A stretch of DNA of 64,000 nt from an uncultured Erysipelotrichales bacterium (GCA_910579135.1 CAJTTM010000002.1:62001-126000); one strand, 5' to 3'; positions 51,353 to 61,066 are shown, counted from the first letter of the stretch. Translations and numbers: made by a program. Notes: generated by a model from the sequence alone, not told the origin.

Positions 51353-53090
51353 AATTCCATGGATTATTAGGTAAAGGATCTGTTGGATCCCAATTTCTTT
51401 TTATACCACCTGCATAGTTCTTCTTTGGTACAGGTTTCTTTAATTCATCCTTACTACTATAAACAACTACAACTTTTGTTCTTAATGGACAATGATCATA
51501 GATCCATTTAACACTTGCGACATCCATTCTAATACATCCATCAGAAGCAAAATTACCTAGTCTATTATAAGAATAATTCCATAATGTATTAGGTTTAGGT
51601 TCTGAATAAGGAACAGAATGGAATAAGTAATGCCCCACAATTCTTGTTGCATATTGTGTATAACAATCCTCATGCATGAATTTCCATCTATATTTTGCTA
51701 ATGTATAATGAGTTCCTAATATTGGCTTAGATTTACCAGCAGTTCCCGCTGAAGTTACAAATGCTTTAACAGCTCTAAATTTACCATTAAATCCTTTCGC
51801 ATAAACTGTTGTACAATTTGTTTTTATATTAGTCCTTAAATAATAAGTTGAACTTGTTGGATATTGTACTCTAACAGATTTTACATCACTCCATTTTCCA
51901 TAAACCTTCTTCTTATTAATTAGAACATATCCTCTTAATTTATAATAATAAGTTTTCTTTGTACTTAGTATATATTGAGTAAATGAAGTTGTATCCCTTG
52001 TAAAAGATCTTACTTTTAAAAACTTACCTTTTTTACTTGTAGCACGATATAATTCATAATGAGTTACACCTTTAAGTTTCTTCCAATTAACTTGTGCCAT
52101 TTCACTTCCAGATTTCAAACTGATTGTTGCTTTTGAAACTATTGGCAAAGTTTTAAATGATTTACTACAAACAACATAAGTTGCATCTTTTGTTGTTGCC
52201 TTAACAATAATTGTATACTTTGCATTTGTTTTTAATTTTGTTAATGAATAAACTTTATTACCAGAAGCTTTTTTGATTGTTTTTATTGTTTTATTCTTAG
52301 AATCTTTTATTGTAATACTATAATTTTTAATAGCTTTATCATTAATCTTTGCAAATTTAAATTTTGCACTTTTAGTTGCAATATTAGAAACTGTAACAGT
52401 TGTAGCATTTCTTGCATTAAAACTTTTTGAACCAAGTTCATAACTATAAGCTTTACCTTTTTCATCTTTTGACCATGCTATTACAATAATCTTATAGGCT
52501 TTTCCTTTTGATAACTTATTACCAGTGGAATAATTCACTCCACTTTTTGCATTATCTTTCATAAATACTGTTTTATTTTGACTATTTTTTACAACTAATT
52601 GATATTTTGTAATATTGGCATTTGTTAAACCTTTAAATTTAACTTTTGCACTTGTTGTTGTTAATGTTGAATATGAAATAGAAACGCTATTTTTTTGAAT
52701 TTCAAAATTCTTCGTTATTGTTCCTTCAAACTTCCCTTGACCCAAAATCACAAAAGAAGCATTTCCAACTCTGTAATTATTATAATATTGAACAGTATAA
52801 TCAATATTTTCTTTTAATACATATCCATTTTCAATAAGTGGTAGATTATGTTCTAAATTATTCTCATCTTTTTCAACATGAGCAGTTACTTTTAAAGAGG
52901 ATAGTTTTTGTTCCTTCCCATTCCATTTAACTGCCATAGGAGTATAATCAACCTCAAAAGAATACTTATACCCATCAATATTGACACCTTCTAAATTAAT
53001 TTTGACTTCACTAGCAGATGCATTAATTAACGAAGTTGATATAAGTATCAACACAAGAAATACTTTTAATACTTGCTTTATTCTATTCAT
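51351..53090 (-). CDS. Secreted L,D-transpeptidase with fibronectin-type repeats
   Basis: A 579-residue exported protein. A signal peptide spans about residues 1-27 (hydrophobic core VFLVLILISTSLINA). Several Ig/FN3-like repeats follow (about 35-410; for example STLTTTSAKVKFKGLTNANI and the Lys-rich repeat modules). The YkuD catalytic domain is at about 415-555 with H...S(D)GCIRM: NFASDGCIRMDVASV carries the catalytic Cys and an upstream His lies in YLFHSVPYSE. It makes 3-3 peptidoglycan cross-links or anchors proteins. Basic repeat regions suggest wall binding. Confidence 0.9.
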   Translation of the reverse strand: MNRIKQVLKVFLVLILISTSLINASASEVKINLEGVNIDGYKYSFEVDYTPMAVKWNGKEQKLSSLKVTAHVEKDENNLEHNLPLIENGYVLKENIDYTVQYYNNYRVGNASFVILGQGKFEGTITKNFEIQKNSVSISYSTLTTTSAKVKFKGLTNANITKYQLVVKNSQNKTVFMKDNAKSGVNYSTGNKLSKGKAYKIIVIAWSKDEKGKAYSYELGSKSFNARNATTVTVSNIATKSAKFKFAKINDKAIKNYSITIKDSKNKTIKTIKKASGNKVYSLTKLKTNAKYTIIVKATTKDATYVVCSKSFKTLPIVSKATISLKSGSEMAQVNWKKLKGVTHYELYRATSKKGKFLKVRSFTRDTTSFTQYILSTKKTYYYKLRGYVLINKKKVYGKWSDVKSVRVQYPTSSTYYLRTNIKTNCTTVYAKGFNGKFRAVKAFVTSAGTAGKSKPILGTHYTLAKYRWKFMHEDCYTQYATRIVGHYLFHSVPYSEPKPNTLWNYSYNRLGNFASDGCIRMDVASVKWIYDHCPLRTKVVVVYSSKDELKKPVPKKNYAGGIKRNWDPTDPLPNNPWN

Positions 53091-53202
53091 AATATTTCAC
53101 TCCTTAATATTTTCACAAAATATTTTAAAACACATTTTATAACATGTCAATCACTTCGCACAAAAACACATTATTAATTCAAATTTGACAAAATATAAAA
53201 AA

Positions 53203-53219
53203 AAGAGGACTAGCCTCTT
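53203..53219 (-). terminator. asnS terminator
   Basis: AAGAGG/CCTCTT stem around ACTAG, T-run on the minus strand. Confidence 0.75.
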
Positions 53220-54600
53220 AAAATTTTAAGTTTCTTGGTGTTCTTGGGAATGGTTCAACATCTCTAATATTTTGCATTCCTGTTAAATACATTAAGAATC
53301 TATCAAAACCTAAACCAAAACCTGCATGTTTACATCCACCATATCTTCTTAAATCCATATACCATTGTAATCCTTCTTTTGTCATTCCTTTTTCATCCAT
53401 GATTTTTTCAAGAACTTCATATCTTTCTTCTCTTTGACTTCCACCAACTAATTCACCAATTCCAGGAACTAATAAATCACATGCTGCAACAGTTTTTCCA
53501 TCATCATTGACTCTCATATAAAAAGCTTTGATTTCTTTTGGATAATCAGTTAAGAAAACTGGACCTCCAACAATATTTTCACAAATATAACGTTCATGTT
53601 CACTATTTAAATCCATTCCCCATTCTACTTTGTTATCAAACTTAACATCTGCTTTTTGTAGTAATTCAATAGCTTCAGTATATGTCATACGTTTAAATTC
53701 ACTATTTCTTACATGAGTAATTCTTTGGATACATTCCTTATCAATCATTGATTCAAAGAATTTCATTTCTTCAGGGGCATTCTCTAAAACATAATCAATA
53801 CAATATTTCACCATATCTTCAATTAAATCCATATCATCTTCTAAATCTGCAAAAGCAATTTCAGGTTCAATCATCCAAAATTCACTAGCGTGTCTTGAAG
53901 TGTTAGAATTTTCTGCTCTAAAAGCTGGTCCAAATGTATAAACATCTCTAAAAGCCATACAGAAAGCTTCTACATGTAATTGTCCTGTTACTGTCAAGAA
54001 AGCTTCTTTTTCAAAGAAATCTTTTTCAAATTCAGTATTATCAATAGTTGTTGCTCTAAACATTTCTCCTGCACCTTCACCATCATTTCCAGTAATAATT
54101 GGTGTATGTACATAAACAAAACCTTGTGATTGAAAGAACTCATGAATAGCCATTGATAAAACACTACGTAATCTAAAAATTGCATAGAAAGTATTTGCTC
54201 GTGGTCTTAAATGTGGGATTTCTCTCATATATTCAAAAGAATGTCTTTTCTTTTGTAATGGATAATCTTCAGCACACATTCCTTCAACAATAATTTGTGT
54301 AGCTTCTATTTCAAAGGGTTGTTTTCCTTCCTTTGTTAATTTTAATTTTCCTAATACCTTAATAGACGAACCTGTAGAAATTCTTTTTGCTTCATCATAA
54401 TTTGAAAGATTTTCTTCGTATACAACTTGGGCATTTCTAAAATAAGTCCCATCATTCAATGCAATAAAACCAATTTTACCACTATTACGATTTGTTCTTA
54501 CCCAACCTTCAATTTCAACATACTCTAATCCTTCAGATTCATAACTTTCACCTGACATGATCATTTCATAAAGTTCTCTAATTGTCATAAATTCAAACAT
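53218..54600 (-). CDS. asnS: Asparagine-tRNA ligase
   Basis: A 460-residue class IIb aminoacyl-tRNA synthetase that charges tRNA-Asn. N-terminal OB-fold anticodon domain (about 15-105; GWVRTNRNSGKIGFI) and catalytic core with motif 2 around FGPAFRAENSNTSRHASEFWMIE and motif 3 GFGLGFDRFLMYLTG near the C-terminus. Expression is governed by a T-box leader immediately upstream. Start follows AAGGAGGAAGAATA. Confidence 0.97.
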   Translation of the reverse strand: MFEFMTIRELYEMIMSGESYESEGLEYVEIEGWVRTNRNSGKIGFIALNDGTYFRNAQVVYEENLSNYDEAKRISTGSSIKVLGKLKLTKEGKQPFEIEATQIIVEGMCAEDYPLQKKRHSFEYMREIPHLRPRANTFYAIFRLRSVLSMAIHEFFQSQGFVYVHTPIITGNDGEGAGEMFRATTIDNTEFEKDFFEKEAFLTVTGQLHVEAFCMAFRDVYTFGPAFRAENSNTSRHASEFWMIEPEIAFADLEDDMDLIEDMVKYCIDYVLENAPEEMKFFESMIDKECIQRITHVRNSEFKRMTYTEAIELLQKADVKFDNKVEWGMDLNSEHERYICENIVGGPVFLTDYPKEIKAFYMRVNDDGKTVAACDLLVPGIGELVGGSQREERYEVLEKIMDEKGMTKEGLQWYMDLRRYGGCKHAGFGLGFDRFLMYLTGMQNIRDVEPFPRTPRNLKF

Positions 54601-54621
54601 TATTCTTCCTCCTTAAATAAA

Positions 54622-54837
54622 AAAGTCATTCCTTAAAAGGAACGACTATATCCGCGGTACCATCCTTACTTCATCTTAAGATGCTCTTTAATCCTTAACG
54701 CGGAAAACGAAACAGTCTACTTATATTTCTCCTGTTTGGTTCATTGAGCGTTACATTTATTATCTCCTTATCTGCTCTCAGCTAAACCAGACTCTCTGTT
54801 AAGTACAATAATAAATATTCTCAAATCATTACCTATG
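54622..54837 (-). promoter_or_regulatory. T-box riboswitch upstream of asnS
   Basis: On the minus strand the conserved T-box TGGTACCGCGGA is at 54663-54652. A large stem I lies between about 54837 and 54715 and includes AGAGAGTC and GCTGAGA-type elements. AAC in CAATGAACCA (stem I) is a candidate Asn specifier codon. Downstream GTCGTTCC/GGAATGAC then TTTTTT is the terminator that the T-box antiterminator would replace. A TTGAAA-17-TAATAA promoter lies at 54872-54844. This senses uncharged tRNA-Asn. Confidence 0.85.
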
Positions 54838-54879
54838 CCTATATTATTAACACTTTTTCTTCACTTTTTCAATAAATTC

Positions 54880-55530
54880 TTATATATTTTCCTCATTTTT
54901 ATTAGCTTTCATTCTTAAAACTAATTCTTGGATTGCAACTACAACATCTACAGGCTGCACTTCTATCCCTTCTCTAACTAAAAAATGAGTATGAGTAAAA
55001 TCCACAATTCCTTTTATACCTAAATCCATTAAACGATCTACTGTTTCTTGAACATTTTCACTAATTGCTAAAATTGCGATATTACAGTTTTTAGGGAATG
55101 TCTTCTCTAAATCATCTATATGATGTAATTTAACTCCAAATATTTCTCCTACCACATTAGGATCTTTATCATAACCACAAACAATCTTACCCACAGTATA
55201 TTGCCATCTATTGTATTTTAAGATAGCTTTCCCTAAATTTCCTACCCCTATTAAAATAATTGGTTCTTGAGAACCTAATCCTAAAACATCATTTAATGCA
55301 TCAACAATATGATCAACTTCATAACCAATACCACGTCTTCCCAAAGATTCTTTATCAGCCAAAAAGCTAAAATCTCTACGTATAGTTGTATCTAAAATCG
55401 AAGTCACCTCACTAAGTTCACTTGATAAAAAATTAACCTTTCCTTCTAATTGCATCTTTCTAAGTGCCTTTAAATAAACTGGAAATCTTGACATTGTTGC
55501 ATTTGATATCTTTGTTGTTTTCTTTTCCAT
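54880..55530 (-). CDS. rex: Redox-sensing transcriptional repressor Rex
   Basis: A 216-residue NADH-sensing repressor. Winged HTH (about 1-80; SEVTSILDTTIRRDFSFL) and Rossmann domain with GVGNLGKA (95-102) followed by DKDPNVVGE. It represses fermentation and anaerobic genes when NADH is low. It shares one base (TAATG) with tsaD, so it is coupled to the t6A operon. Good candidate Rex boxes were not found in the window. Confidence 0.95.
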   Translation of the reverse strand: MEKKTTKISNATMSRFPVYLKALRKMQLEGKVNFLSSELSEVTSILDTTIRRDFSFLADKESLGRRGIGYEVDHIVDALNDVLGLGSQEPIILIGVGNLGKAILKYNRWQYTVGKIVCGYDKDPNVVGEIFGVKLHHIDDLEKTFPKNCNIAILAISENVQETVDRLMDLGIKGIVDFTHTHFLVREGIEVQPVDVVVAIQELVLRMKANKNEENI

Positions 55531-56534
55531 TATTTCACTCCCTCTTCTTCTAAATCATAAGATGGTTTTACTGATAAATCAAGAGTTGAAAACAATTTTT
55601 TTTCATACATGATACGTCCACATGATGCAATCATAGCTGCATTATCAGTACAATATTTCATCGGTGGGAATAAAACTTTGATATCACTTTTTCTTGTTAA
55701 TTTCTCTCTTAAACCACTATTAGCACTAACTCCTCCAGCAACTAATATTTCTTTGACTTGATAATCTTTAGCTGCTTTTAAAGTTTTATTAATCAATACT
55801 TCTAAAGCCACCTCTTGAAAAGAACAAGCTAAATCTTCACCAACAATTTCTTCTCCTCTTTGAGTCGCATTATGACACAAATTAATAACAGCTGATTTTA
55901 AACCACTAAATGAGAAGTTATAACTATCGTCATCTAAAGGAAGTGGTAATTGATAGTTATGCTTTCCTTCTTTTGCCATCTTATCAATCACTGGTCCTCC
56001 TGGATAAGGAAGATGTAGGACTCTTCCTACTTTATCATAAGCTTCACCAATTGCATCATCTAATGTTTCTCCAATAACTTCAAAACAAAACTCATCTTTC
56101 ATATAAACAAGTTCACTATGCCCTCCAGAAACAACAAGGCATAAACAAGGATAGATAATATCCTCTACTAACTCATTCGCATAGATATGCCCTGCAATAT
56201 GATGAACTCCTATTAATGGTTTGTGATATGCTAATGCTAATGTCTTAGCAGCTTGCATTCCTACATGTAAAGACCCTACTAACCCTGGACCTTTTGTAAC
56301 TGCTATTGCATCAATATCGTTCATATCTACATGTGCCTCATTTAATGCTGTCTTTAAAACTGTAGAAACACATTCTACATGCATTCGACTTGCAATTTCA
56401 GGAACAACACCACCATATAATCGATGAGTATCAATTTGTGAAGCAACAACATTACATAATAATTCTCTTTTATCTTTTAAAATTGCAACTGACATTTCAT
56501 CACAACTTGATTCAATTGCTAAAATCATTGACAT
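55530..56534 (-). CDS. tsaD: tRNA N6-threonylcarbamoyladenosine synthase, TsaD
   Basis: A 334-residue ASKHA-fold enzyme of the t6A37 tRNA modification pathway. The metal-binding HxxxH is GVHHIAGHIYANEL, with AIESSCDEMSVAIL at the N-terminus, GPGLVGSLHVG and VAGGVSANSGLREKL. It acts with TsaB and TsaE, encoded just upstream, to put threonylcarbamoyl on ANN-reading tRNAs. Confidence 0.97.
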   Translation of the reverse strand: MSMILAIESSCDEMSVAILKDKRELLCNVVASQIDTHRLYGGVVPEIASRMHVECVSTVLKTALNEAHVDMNDIDAIAVTKGPGLVGSLHVGMQAAKTLALAYHKPLIGVHHIAGHIYANELVEDIIYPCLCLVVSGGHSELVYMKDEFCFEVIGETLDDAIGEAYDKVGRVLHLPYPGGPVIDKMAKEGKHNYQLPLPLDDDSYNFSFSGLKSAVINLCHNATQRGEEIVGEDLACSFQEVALEVLINKTLKAAKDYQVKEILVAGGVSANSGLREKLTRKSDIKVLFPPMKYCTDNAAMIASCGRIMYEKKLFSTLDLSVKPSYDLEEEGVK

Positions 56535-56977
56535 TATTCTTCCTCCATTTCTTTTATCATTAAATAAGCATCTTCATGGTTATCTTGATAATAATTCTTT
56601 CTAAGTGCTACTTTTTTAAATCCATATTTTTCATATAAATGAATAGCTTTATTATTTGAAACACGTACTTCTAAAGACATATTTATACATTTATTCTCAT
56701 TTACTAAATCAATAACTTGATCCATTAATACTTCTGAATATCCTCGTCCTTGATATCTCTTATCAACACCAATAGTTGTAATAGAAGCATTATCATAATT
56801 TATCCAAAGACCAATATATCCAATAATTTCGTTTTCTAATAATACATAATTATAAGAAAAAGGATTTTCATTTAATTCATATATAAAATCATCTTTATTC
56901 CAAGGTGATGTAAATAAATCTTTCTCTAATTCTACTATTCGTTCAAGATCATCTACATCCATTTCTCTTATAAACAT
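56534..56977 (-). CDS. rimI: Ribosomal protein S18 alanine N-acetyltransferase (RimI)
   Basis: A 147-residue GNAT enzyme. Motif A is ITTIGVDKRYQGRGYSEVLM and KAIHLYEKYGFKKVALRKNYY is the family's C-terminal motif. RimI acetylates the ribosomal S18 N-terminus; in Firmicutes it is regularly found in the t6A operon. It overlaps tsaB by 10 bp and shares one base with tsaD. Confidence 0.93.
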   Translation of the reverse strand: MFIREMDVDDLERIVELEKDLFTSPWNKDDFIYELNENPFSYNYVLLENEIIGYIGLWINYDNASITTIGVDKRYQGRGYSEVLMDQVIDLVNENKCINMSLEVRVSNNKAIHLYEKYGFKKVALRKNYYQDNHEDAYLMIKEMEEE

Positions 56978-57570
56978 ATCTTTTTAACCTCAATATCTTT
57001 TAAATAACGAGGAACTAAAGCATCTATACATTCAATATCTTTTTCCAATAAAGATAATTGATATAAATTATCAATTAAATCTACTTCCTTATTTTCTTTT
57101 CCAACTACACTTCTTTGTCCAACAACTTCAAAATCTGGATATTGTTTCATAAATCCACTAAATTCATCAATAGGAATCATCTGTTCCTCGCATAATTCTT
57201 TTCCATTGTCATAAGCACAGACAAAAACCTTTTGACTTCTTGCATCAATAACACTCACACAACGGTTTAATCCTGCATAAGCTTTTAAAGAAGAAATAGC
57301 TTTTAATTGAATTGGTTGAATTACATTTAATGTTTTTGCGATTGTCATCGCAACTCTAACTCCAGTATAAGAACCAGGTCCTCTTGTAATAACAACTTCA
57401 TCAACATCTAATAAATCAACTTTGTTTTTTTCTAATATTTTTGATAAATATGGAATTGCATTTTCAGATTGTCTTTGACTTCCATATTCTTGTATTTTAT
57501 CAAGACATTGATTTTCTTTATATAACGCAACTGCTAAATACTGATTAGATGTGTCTAATATGATTTTCAT
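56968..57570 (-). CDS. tsaB: t6A modification protein TsaB
   Basis: About 200 residues of the ASKHA fold, a partner of TsaD. N-terminal ILDTSNQYLAVAL, RGPGSYTGVRVAMTIAK near residue 62, and VIDARSQKVFVCAY. I give ATG 57570; GTG 57573 and TTG 57579 are also possible behind AAGGAGATTGATA. Overlaps tsaE by about 25 bp, so they are translationally coupled. Confidence 0.93.
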   Translation of the reverse strand: MKIILDTSNQYLAVALYKENQCLDKIQEYGSQRQSENAIPYLSKILEKNKVDLLDVDEVVITRGPGSYTGVRVAMTIAKTLNVIQPIQLKAISSLKAYAGLNRCVSVIDARSQKVFVCAYDNGKELCEEQMIPIDEFSGFMKQYPDFEVVGQRSVVGKENKEVDLIDNLYQLSLLEKDIECIDALVPRYLKDIEVKKICL

Positions 57571-58012
57571 CACTATCAATCTCCTTTACTATATCTTCAT
57601 ACTGCTTTCCTATGGGACGAAATGTAAATACTCTTGAGTTATCATCTTGAATTGAAATATTAATTTCTAATCTTTCTACAGGTAAAATATCTCCAATAAA
57701 TTCTGCCCACTCAATAACACTCACTCCTCCACCTTCAAACATTTCTTCAAATCCTAGCTCTTCATCATGATTTTCTAAACGATAAGCATCAAAATGATAT
57801 AAAGGAAGTCTTCCTTGATAAATCTTTACAATTGTAAAAGTAGGAGAATTAATAATCTTTTTAATATCTAATCCCTTTCCTATTCCCTTAGTAAAAGTTG
57901 TCTTTCCAGCTCCTAAATCACCACTTAAAGTAATAACTGAATTTTCAAATAAATAAGAAGATAATTCATACCCAAAATCAATCACACTTTTTTCATCATA
58001 AAACGTTCTCAT
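57545..58012 (-). CDS. tsaE: t6A modification ATPase TsaE
   Basis: A 155-residue P-loop ATPase that drives turnover of the TsaBD complex. Walker A LSGDLGAGKTTFTKG, followed by NSPTFTIVKIY and HFDAYRLENHDEELG, and VIEWAEFIGDILP. Overlaps tsaB and the upstream DUF402 gene (4-bp overlap). Confidence 0.95.
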   Translation of the reverse strand: MRTFYDEKSVIDFGYELSSYLFENSVITLSGDLGAGKTTFTKGIGKGLDIKKIINSPTFTIVKIYQGRLPLYHFDAYRLENHDEELGFEEMFEGGGVSVIEWAEFIGDILPVERLEINISIQDDNSRVFTFRPIGKQYEDIVKEIDSDENHIRHI

Positions 58013-58554
58013 AATAGCCTCCTTTTATGAGTCTTATCCATATAGACATCATACCAAAATTGAGCAAAACCAGGTCTAAAAGGCCCCGACATATCATATG
58101 CCATATCAATTAATTCTTGTAATTGTTCCTTTAGTATATGATCCAACTCATCAGAATAACACATTTCTTTACGATGTCTTTCATACTCTTCTTCATCAAG
58201 AATTTTATATTTATAATCAGGAAATACTTTTAAATCCAAATCATAATCTATATATTTAATAGCCTCTCCATCATATACTGTTGGTGAAGCAATATTACAA
58301 TAAAAATAAACACCATTTTTTCTTATCATACAAATAACATTATACCATTTATCTTTAGGAAAATAATAAATAGCAGGTTCCCTTGTATACCATCTTCTTC
58401 CATCAGATTCAGTAACCATTGTACGATAATTCATTAAAATAAATTCCCTGTCATTTTCTTCTAAAACATATCCTTTAGACCAACAACGGTGAATATTCCC
58501 ATCATGTTTATAACAATGTATTAAAACATCTTTACCCACTAAGACTTGTTCCAT
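58009..58554 (-). CDS. DUF402-family nucleoside tri/diphosphate phosphatase-like protein
   Basis: A 181-residue DUF402 protein. Family motifs are WYTREPAIYYFPKDKWYNVI and YCNIASPTVYDGEAIKYIDYDLDLKV, with the acidic DYDLDL expected to bind metal; HDGNIHRCW opens the protein. Relatives such as Ntdp hydrolyse nucleoside tri- and diphosphates. First gene of the tsaE-tsaB-rimI-tsaD-rex operon (ATGA overlap). Activity here is inferred from the family. Confidence 0.85.
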   Translation of the reverse strand: MEQVLVGKDVLIHCYKHDGNIHRCWSKGYVLEENDREFILMNYRTMVTESDGRRWYTREPAIYYFPKDKWYNVICMIRKNGVYFYCNIASPTVYDGEAIKYIDYDLDLKVFPDYKYKILDEEEYERHRKEMCYSDELDHILKEQLQELIDMAYDMSGPFRPGFAQFWYDVYMDKTHKRRLL

Positions 58555-58697
58555 AACTTCAACTTCTTTCTATTAAACGCTATTATTATACACAAAATTA
58601 TATATATTTTAAAGTCTAACACAAACAGAAAAATAATTTAACGCTAAATCACTAGTATTTTTAATTTTTCACCTGTATAATAAACGGGGTGAATAAA

Positions 58698-59000
58698 ATG
58701 TATTATGTTTATATTATAAGATGTGTTGATCAATCCTTATATACTGGAATTACAACAAATATAGAAAAAAGAATGAAACAACATATCAATCATATAGGAG
58801 CAAAATATACCAAAAGCCATCAACCTTTAAAATTAGAATGTGTATGGCAATGCAAAGATAGATCACAAGCTTCAAAATTAGAATATCATATCAAAAAATT
58901 GTCTAAAATTAGAAAAGAACAAATCATCAATGGTCAATTAGATATCTTAAAAAATAAATTAGACATTTCTATTTATCAAAAAACAAACAAAAAACAATGA
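58698..59000 (+). CDS. GIY-YIG domain protein (UPF0213 type)
   Basis: A 100-residue single-domain GIY-YIG endonuclease-like protein: YYVYIIRCVDQSLYTGITTN with the Tyr and TG at family positions, NIEKRMKQH with the catalytic Arg, GAKYT and EYHIKKLSK. ATG 58698 is preceded by GGGGTGAATAAA; a GTG at 58689 is possible. Small YhbQ/UPF0213-like proteins have unclear roles in DNA repair or mobility. Not linked to a mobile element here. Confidence 0.87.
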   Translation: MYYVYIIRCVDQSLYTGITTNIEKRMKQHINHIGAKYTKSHQPLKLECVWQCKDRSQASKLEYHIKKLSKIRKEQIINGQLDILKNKLDISIYQKTNKKQ

Positions 59001-59073
59001 ATATAACAATAATAATTGTTTTTTTATAGGAACAGTGATATTATAACTATAGAGGGTTAAAGGAGGAAGAAAA

Positions 59074-59763
59074 ATGAAAAAATTATTAACTTCTATTATT
59101 GCTTGTTCTCTAATAATTGTTGGTATTGCTGGATGTTCTTCCAACGAAAAAAAAGATGATGATACTGCAGCAATTGAATTTAAAACTTATGTGTTAGAAG
59201 AAAATGATAATGGTAATGAAAAAATAAATGAAGGAAGTAATTTGATTGAAATAGATGAAGAAGAGACACCTAAAGCAACAATTACTAAATCTGGTAAAAA
59301 TGCAAAGGTAAAAAATCTTACAAATTCTCAAATTACAACAATAAGAAATAATCTCATTGATTCAGTCAACAAGGAAAGAAAGAAAAATTCTAAAAAAACA
59401 GTTAGTAAAAATACAACTTTACAAAAGACTGGAAACATCAGAGCAAAAGAAACGGTAAAAAAATGGTCTCACACTAGACCAAACAAGAAAAAATGGACTA
59501 CTGTTTTAACCGCCAATGGTATAAGTAATAAAAAGTTAAAAGCTGGTGAAAATTTAGCAAAAATCTCAACAAAAGCTAAAGCAAGTTACTCTGCCTCTTT
59601 TATTAAACAATTATCTCAGGCACTTCATGCTTCACTAATGGCTTCTAAAACACATAAAAGTGTTATCTTAGATAAAAATTATAAAACTGCAGGTATCGGT
59701 GTTTATAGTGAAATAAAAAATGGTACTTTAACAGTATATGTTACTGAACATTTTAAAAATTAA
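59074..59763 (+). CDS. CAP/SCP-domain lipoprotein
   Basis: A 229-residue exported lipoprotein with lipobox IAGCSS (Cys at residue 21) after a short signal. A low-complexity acidic linker follows, then a CAP (SCP/PR-1-like) domain from about residue 85: SHTRP, AGENLA, HASLMASKTHKSVILDKNY, AGIGVYSE and YVTEHF. CAP proteins in Firmicutes are surface proteins of uncertain function. Own promoter-distal position after the GIY-YIG gene. Confidence 0.85.
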   Translation: MKKLLTSIIACSLIIVGIAGCSSNEKKDDDTAAIEFKTYVLEENDNGNEKINEGSNLIEIDEEETPKATITKSGKNAKVKNLTNSQITTIRNNLIDSVNKERKKNSKKTVSKNTTLQKTGNIRAKETVKKWSHTRPNKKKWTTVLTANGISNKKLKAGENLAKISTKAKASYSASFIKQLSQALHASLMASKTHKSVILDKNYKTAGIGVYSEIKNGTLTVYVTEHFKN

Positions 59764-59825
59764 ATACAATAAAAGATAAAAGTTATTGATATGATGACCT
59801 CCCAGTAGACAGCGTAAATAATTAA

Positions 59826-60291
59826 ATGCTGATACGGGAGGTTTTTATATTGGGAAGAAAAAATAAATATTTAAAAGAACTAAAATTAACTATTGTAAAA
59901 AGATATTTAAATGGTGAAGGTTCATATGATAATTTGGCAATAAAATATCATATTCTATCATCTATACCTATAAAAAACTGGGTAAAACTGTATAATAGTC
60001 ATATAGAACTCAAAGATTATATTCCTGGAGGAGAGAATATCTATATGACTAAAAACAGAAAAATTGATAAGAATGAACGTATTGAAATTGTAAATTATTG
60101 TCTTGAACATGATGATTTCTCCTTATTTTGAATGTGGGCTAGTAGAATACAAGGAAAAGGAAGAAAATGTTTTTGATGATAAGCGTGGTCGTCATAAAAC
60201 TGATGAAGAAGTTGATGAAGTGGCTTTATTAAAGCGTCAGCTTAAGCAGAAGGAACATGAACTTAAAATTGCCCAGAGGTTAAGCTCCTAA
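59826..60291 (+). pseudogene. IS3-family orfA transposase, frameshifted
   Basis: 59826-60131 encodes an HTH start (LGRKNKYLKELKLTIVKRYL, GSYDNLAIKYHI) that ends prematurely. 60103-60291 continues in another frame with ECGLVEYKEKEE and a helical leucine-zipper-like segment (EEVDEVALLKRQLKQKEHEL). The normal orfA would read these as one protein; the change near 60110-60130 breaks it. Confidence 0.75.
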
Positions 60292-60323
60292 AAAAGTTAG
60301 ATGAGATCGAAAGGCGGAGGTTT

Positions 60324-60495
60324 ACAGTAAGAAAAAATAATAACGCAGCCAAGAATACTCTTAACAGAAACTTCAATACATCAAGACCAAATGAAAAATG
60401 GGTTACAGATGTCACTGAATTCAAATACAGACCACATAATGAATACAAGCCTATTAGTGCTACACATAGATTTAAATATATAGATTTACAATAAG
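60324..60495 (+). pseudogene. IS3-family orfB (DDE transposase) fragment
   Basis: A fragment encoding LNRNFNTSRPNEKWVTDVTEF, the start of the DDE catalytic core (the Asp of TDVTEF is the first D), then FKYIDLQ and a stop. The remaining two thirds of orfB, including the other catalytic residues, is deleted. Confidence 0.75.
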
Positions 60496-60643
60496 AGACC
60501 ATTACACAAGTAGTTCAATTATAACTGCATAAAGAAAATGAAGTTGTCTATTACAACTTCATCACTAACAATTTTAATTGTTTCACCTGTCCACTTGACA
60601 GGGGCGGTTCATATTAAGCTTTCATCTTTTTATATACACAATT

Positions 60644-61066
60644 CTATTTCTTGTTAACCCTACTTTCACAGTACATACATCTATATATTCTTTCTTTCTC
60701 ATTAGCCAAATAAAATATATGATCTAAGTCTTGTTCTTGCGAAGTAATACAACGAGGATTTTTACATTTTTCAACATTAACAATTCTCTTTGGTAAAGTC
60801 AATTTTTTCTTTTCTACAGTTACACCGTTTCTAATAATACTTACTGTAATATTAGGATCTAAATACCCTAAAACATCCAAATCCACTTCAAAATCATTAT
60901 CAATTTTTAAAATGTCTTTCTTCCCCATCTTTGTTGATTTTACGTTTTTAATAATCGCAACTGAACAATCAAGTTTATCTAAACCTAATGCATTATATAC
61001 ACTCATAGCCTTTCCTGCAGTTATATGATCCAAAACAATCCCGTTTATAATACTATCAATCTTCAT
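60644..61066 (-). CDS. pyrI: Aspartate carbamoyltransferase regulatory subunit
   Basis: A 140-residue allosteric subunit of aspartate transcarbamoylase, binding ATP/CTP. N-terminal IDSIINGIVLDHITAGKA, and the C-terminal zinc site CKNPRCITSQEQDLDH...YRCMYCE with four Cys. It overlaps pyrB by 11 bp. PyrI-containing ATCase is less common among Firmicutes than PyrB alone. Confidence 0.95.
   Translation of the reverse strand: MKIDSIINGIVLDHITAGKAMSVYNALGLDKLDCSVAIIKNVKSTKMGKKDILKIDNDFEVDLDVLGYLDPNITVSIIRNGVTVEKKKLTLPKRIVNVEKCKNPRCITSQEQDLDHIFYLANEKERIYRCMYCESRVNKK

Larger units (their letters stand above)
59792..60611 (+). mobile_element. Decayed IS3-family insertion element
   Basis: About 820 bp between ends of the form TGATGACCTCCC...AGACAG on the left and, read inward from the right, TGAACCGCCCCTGTC..GGACAG. 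These resemble IS3/IS150-type termini. Inside are broken pieces of both orfA and orfB, roughly 820 bp versus about 1.4 kb for intact copies. No clear target duplication was identified. Confidence 0.75.
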
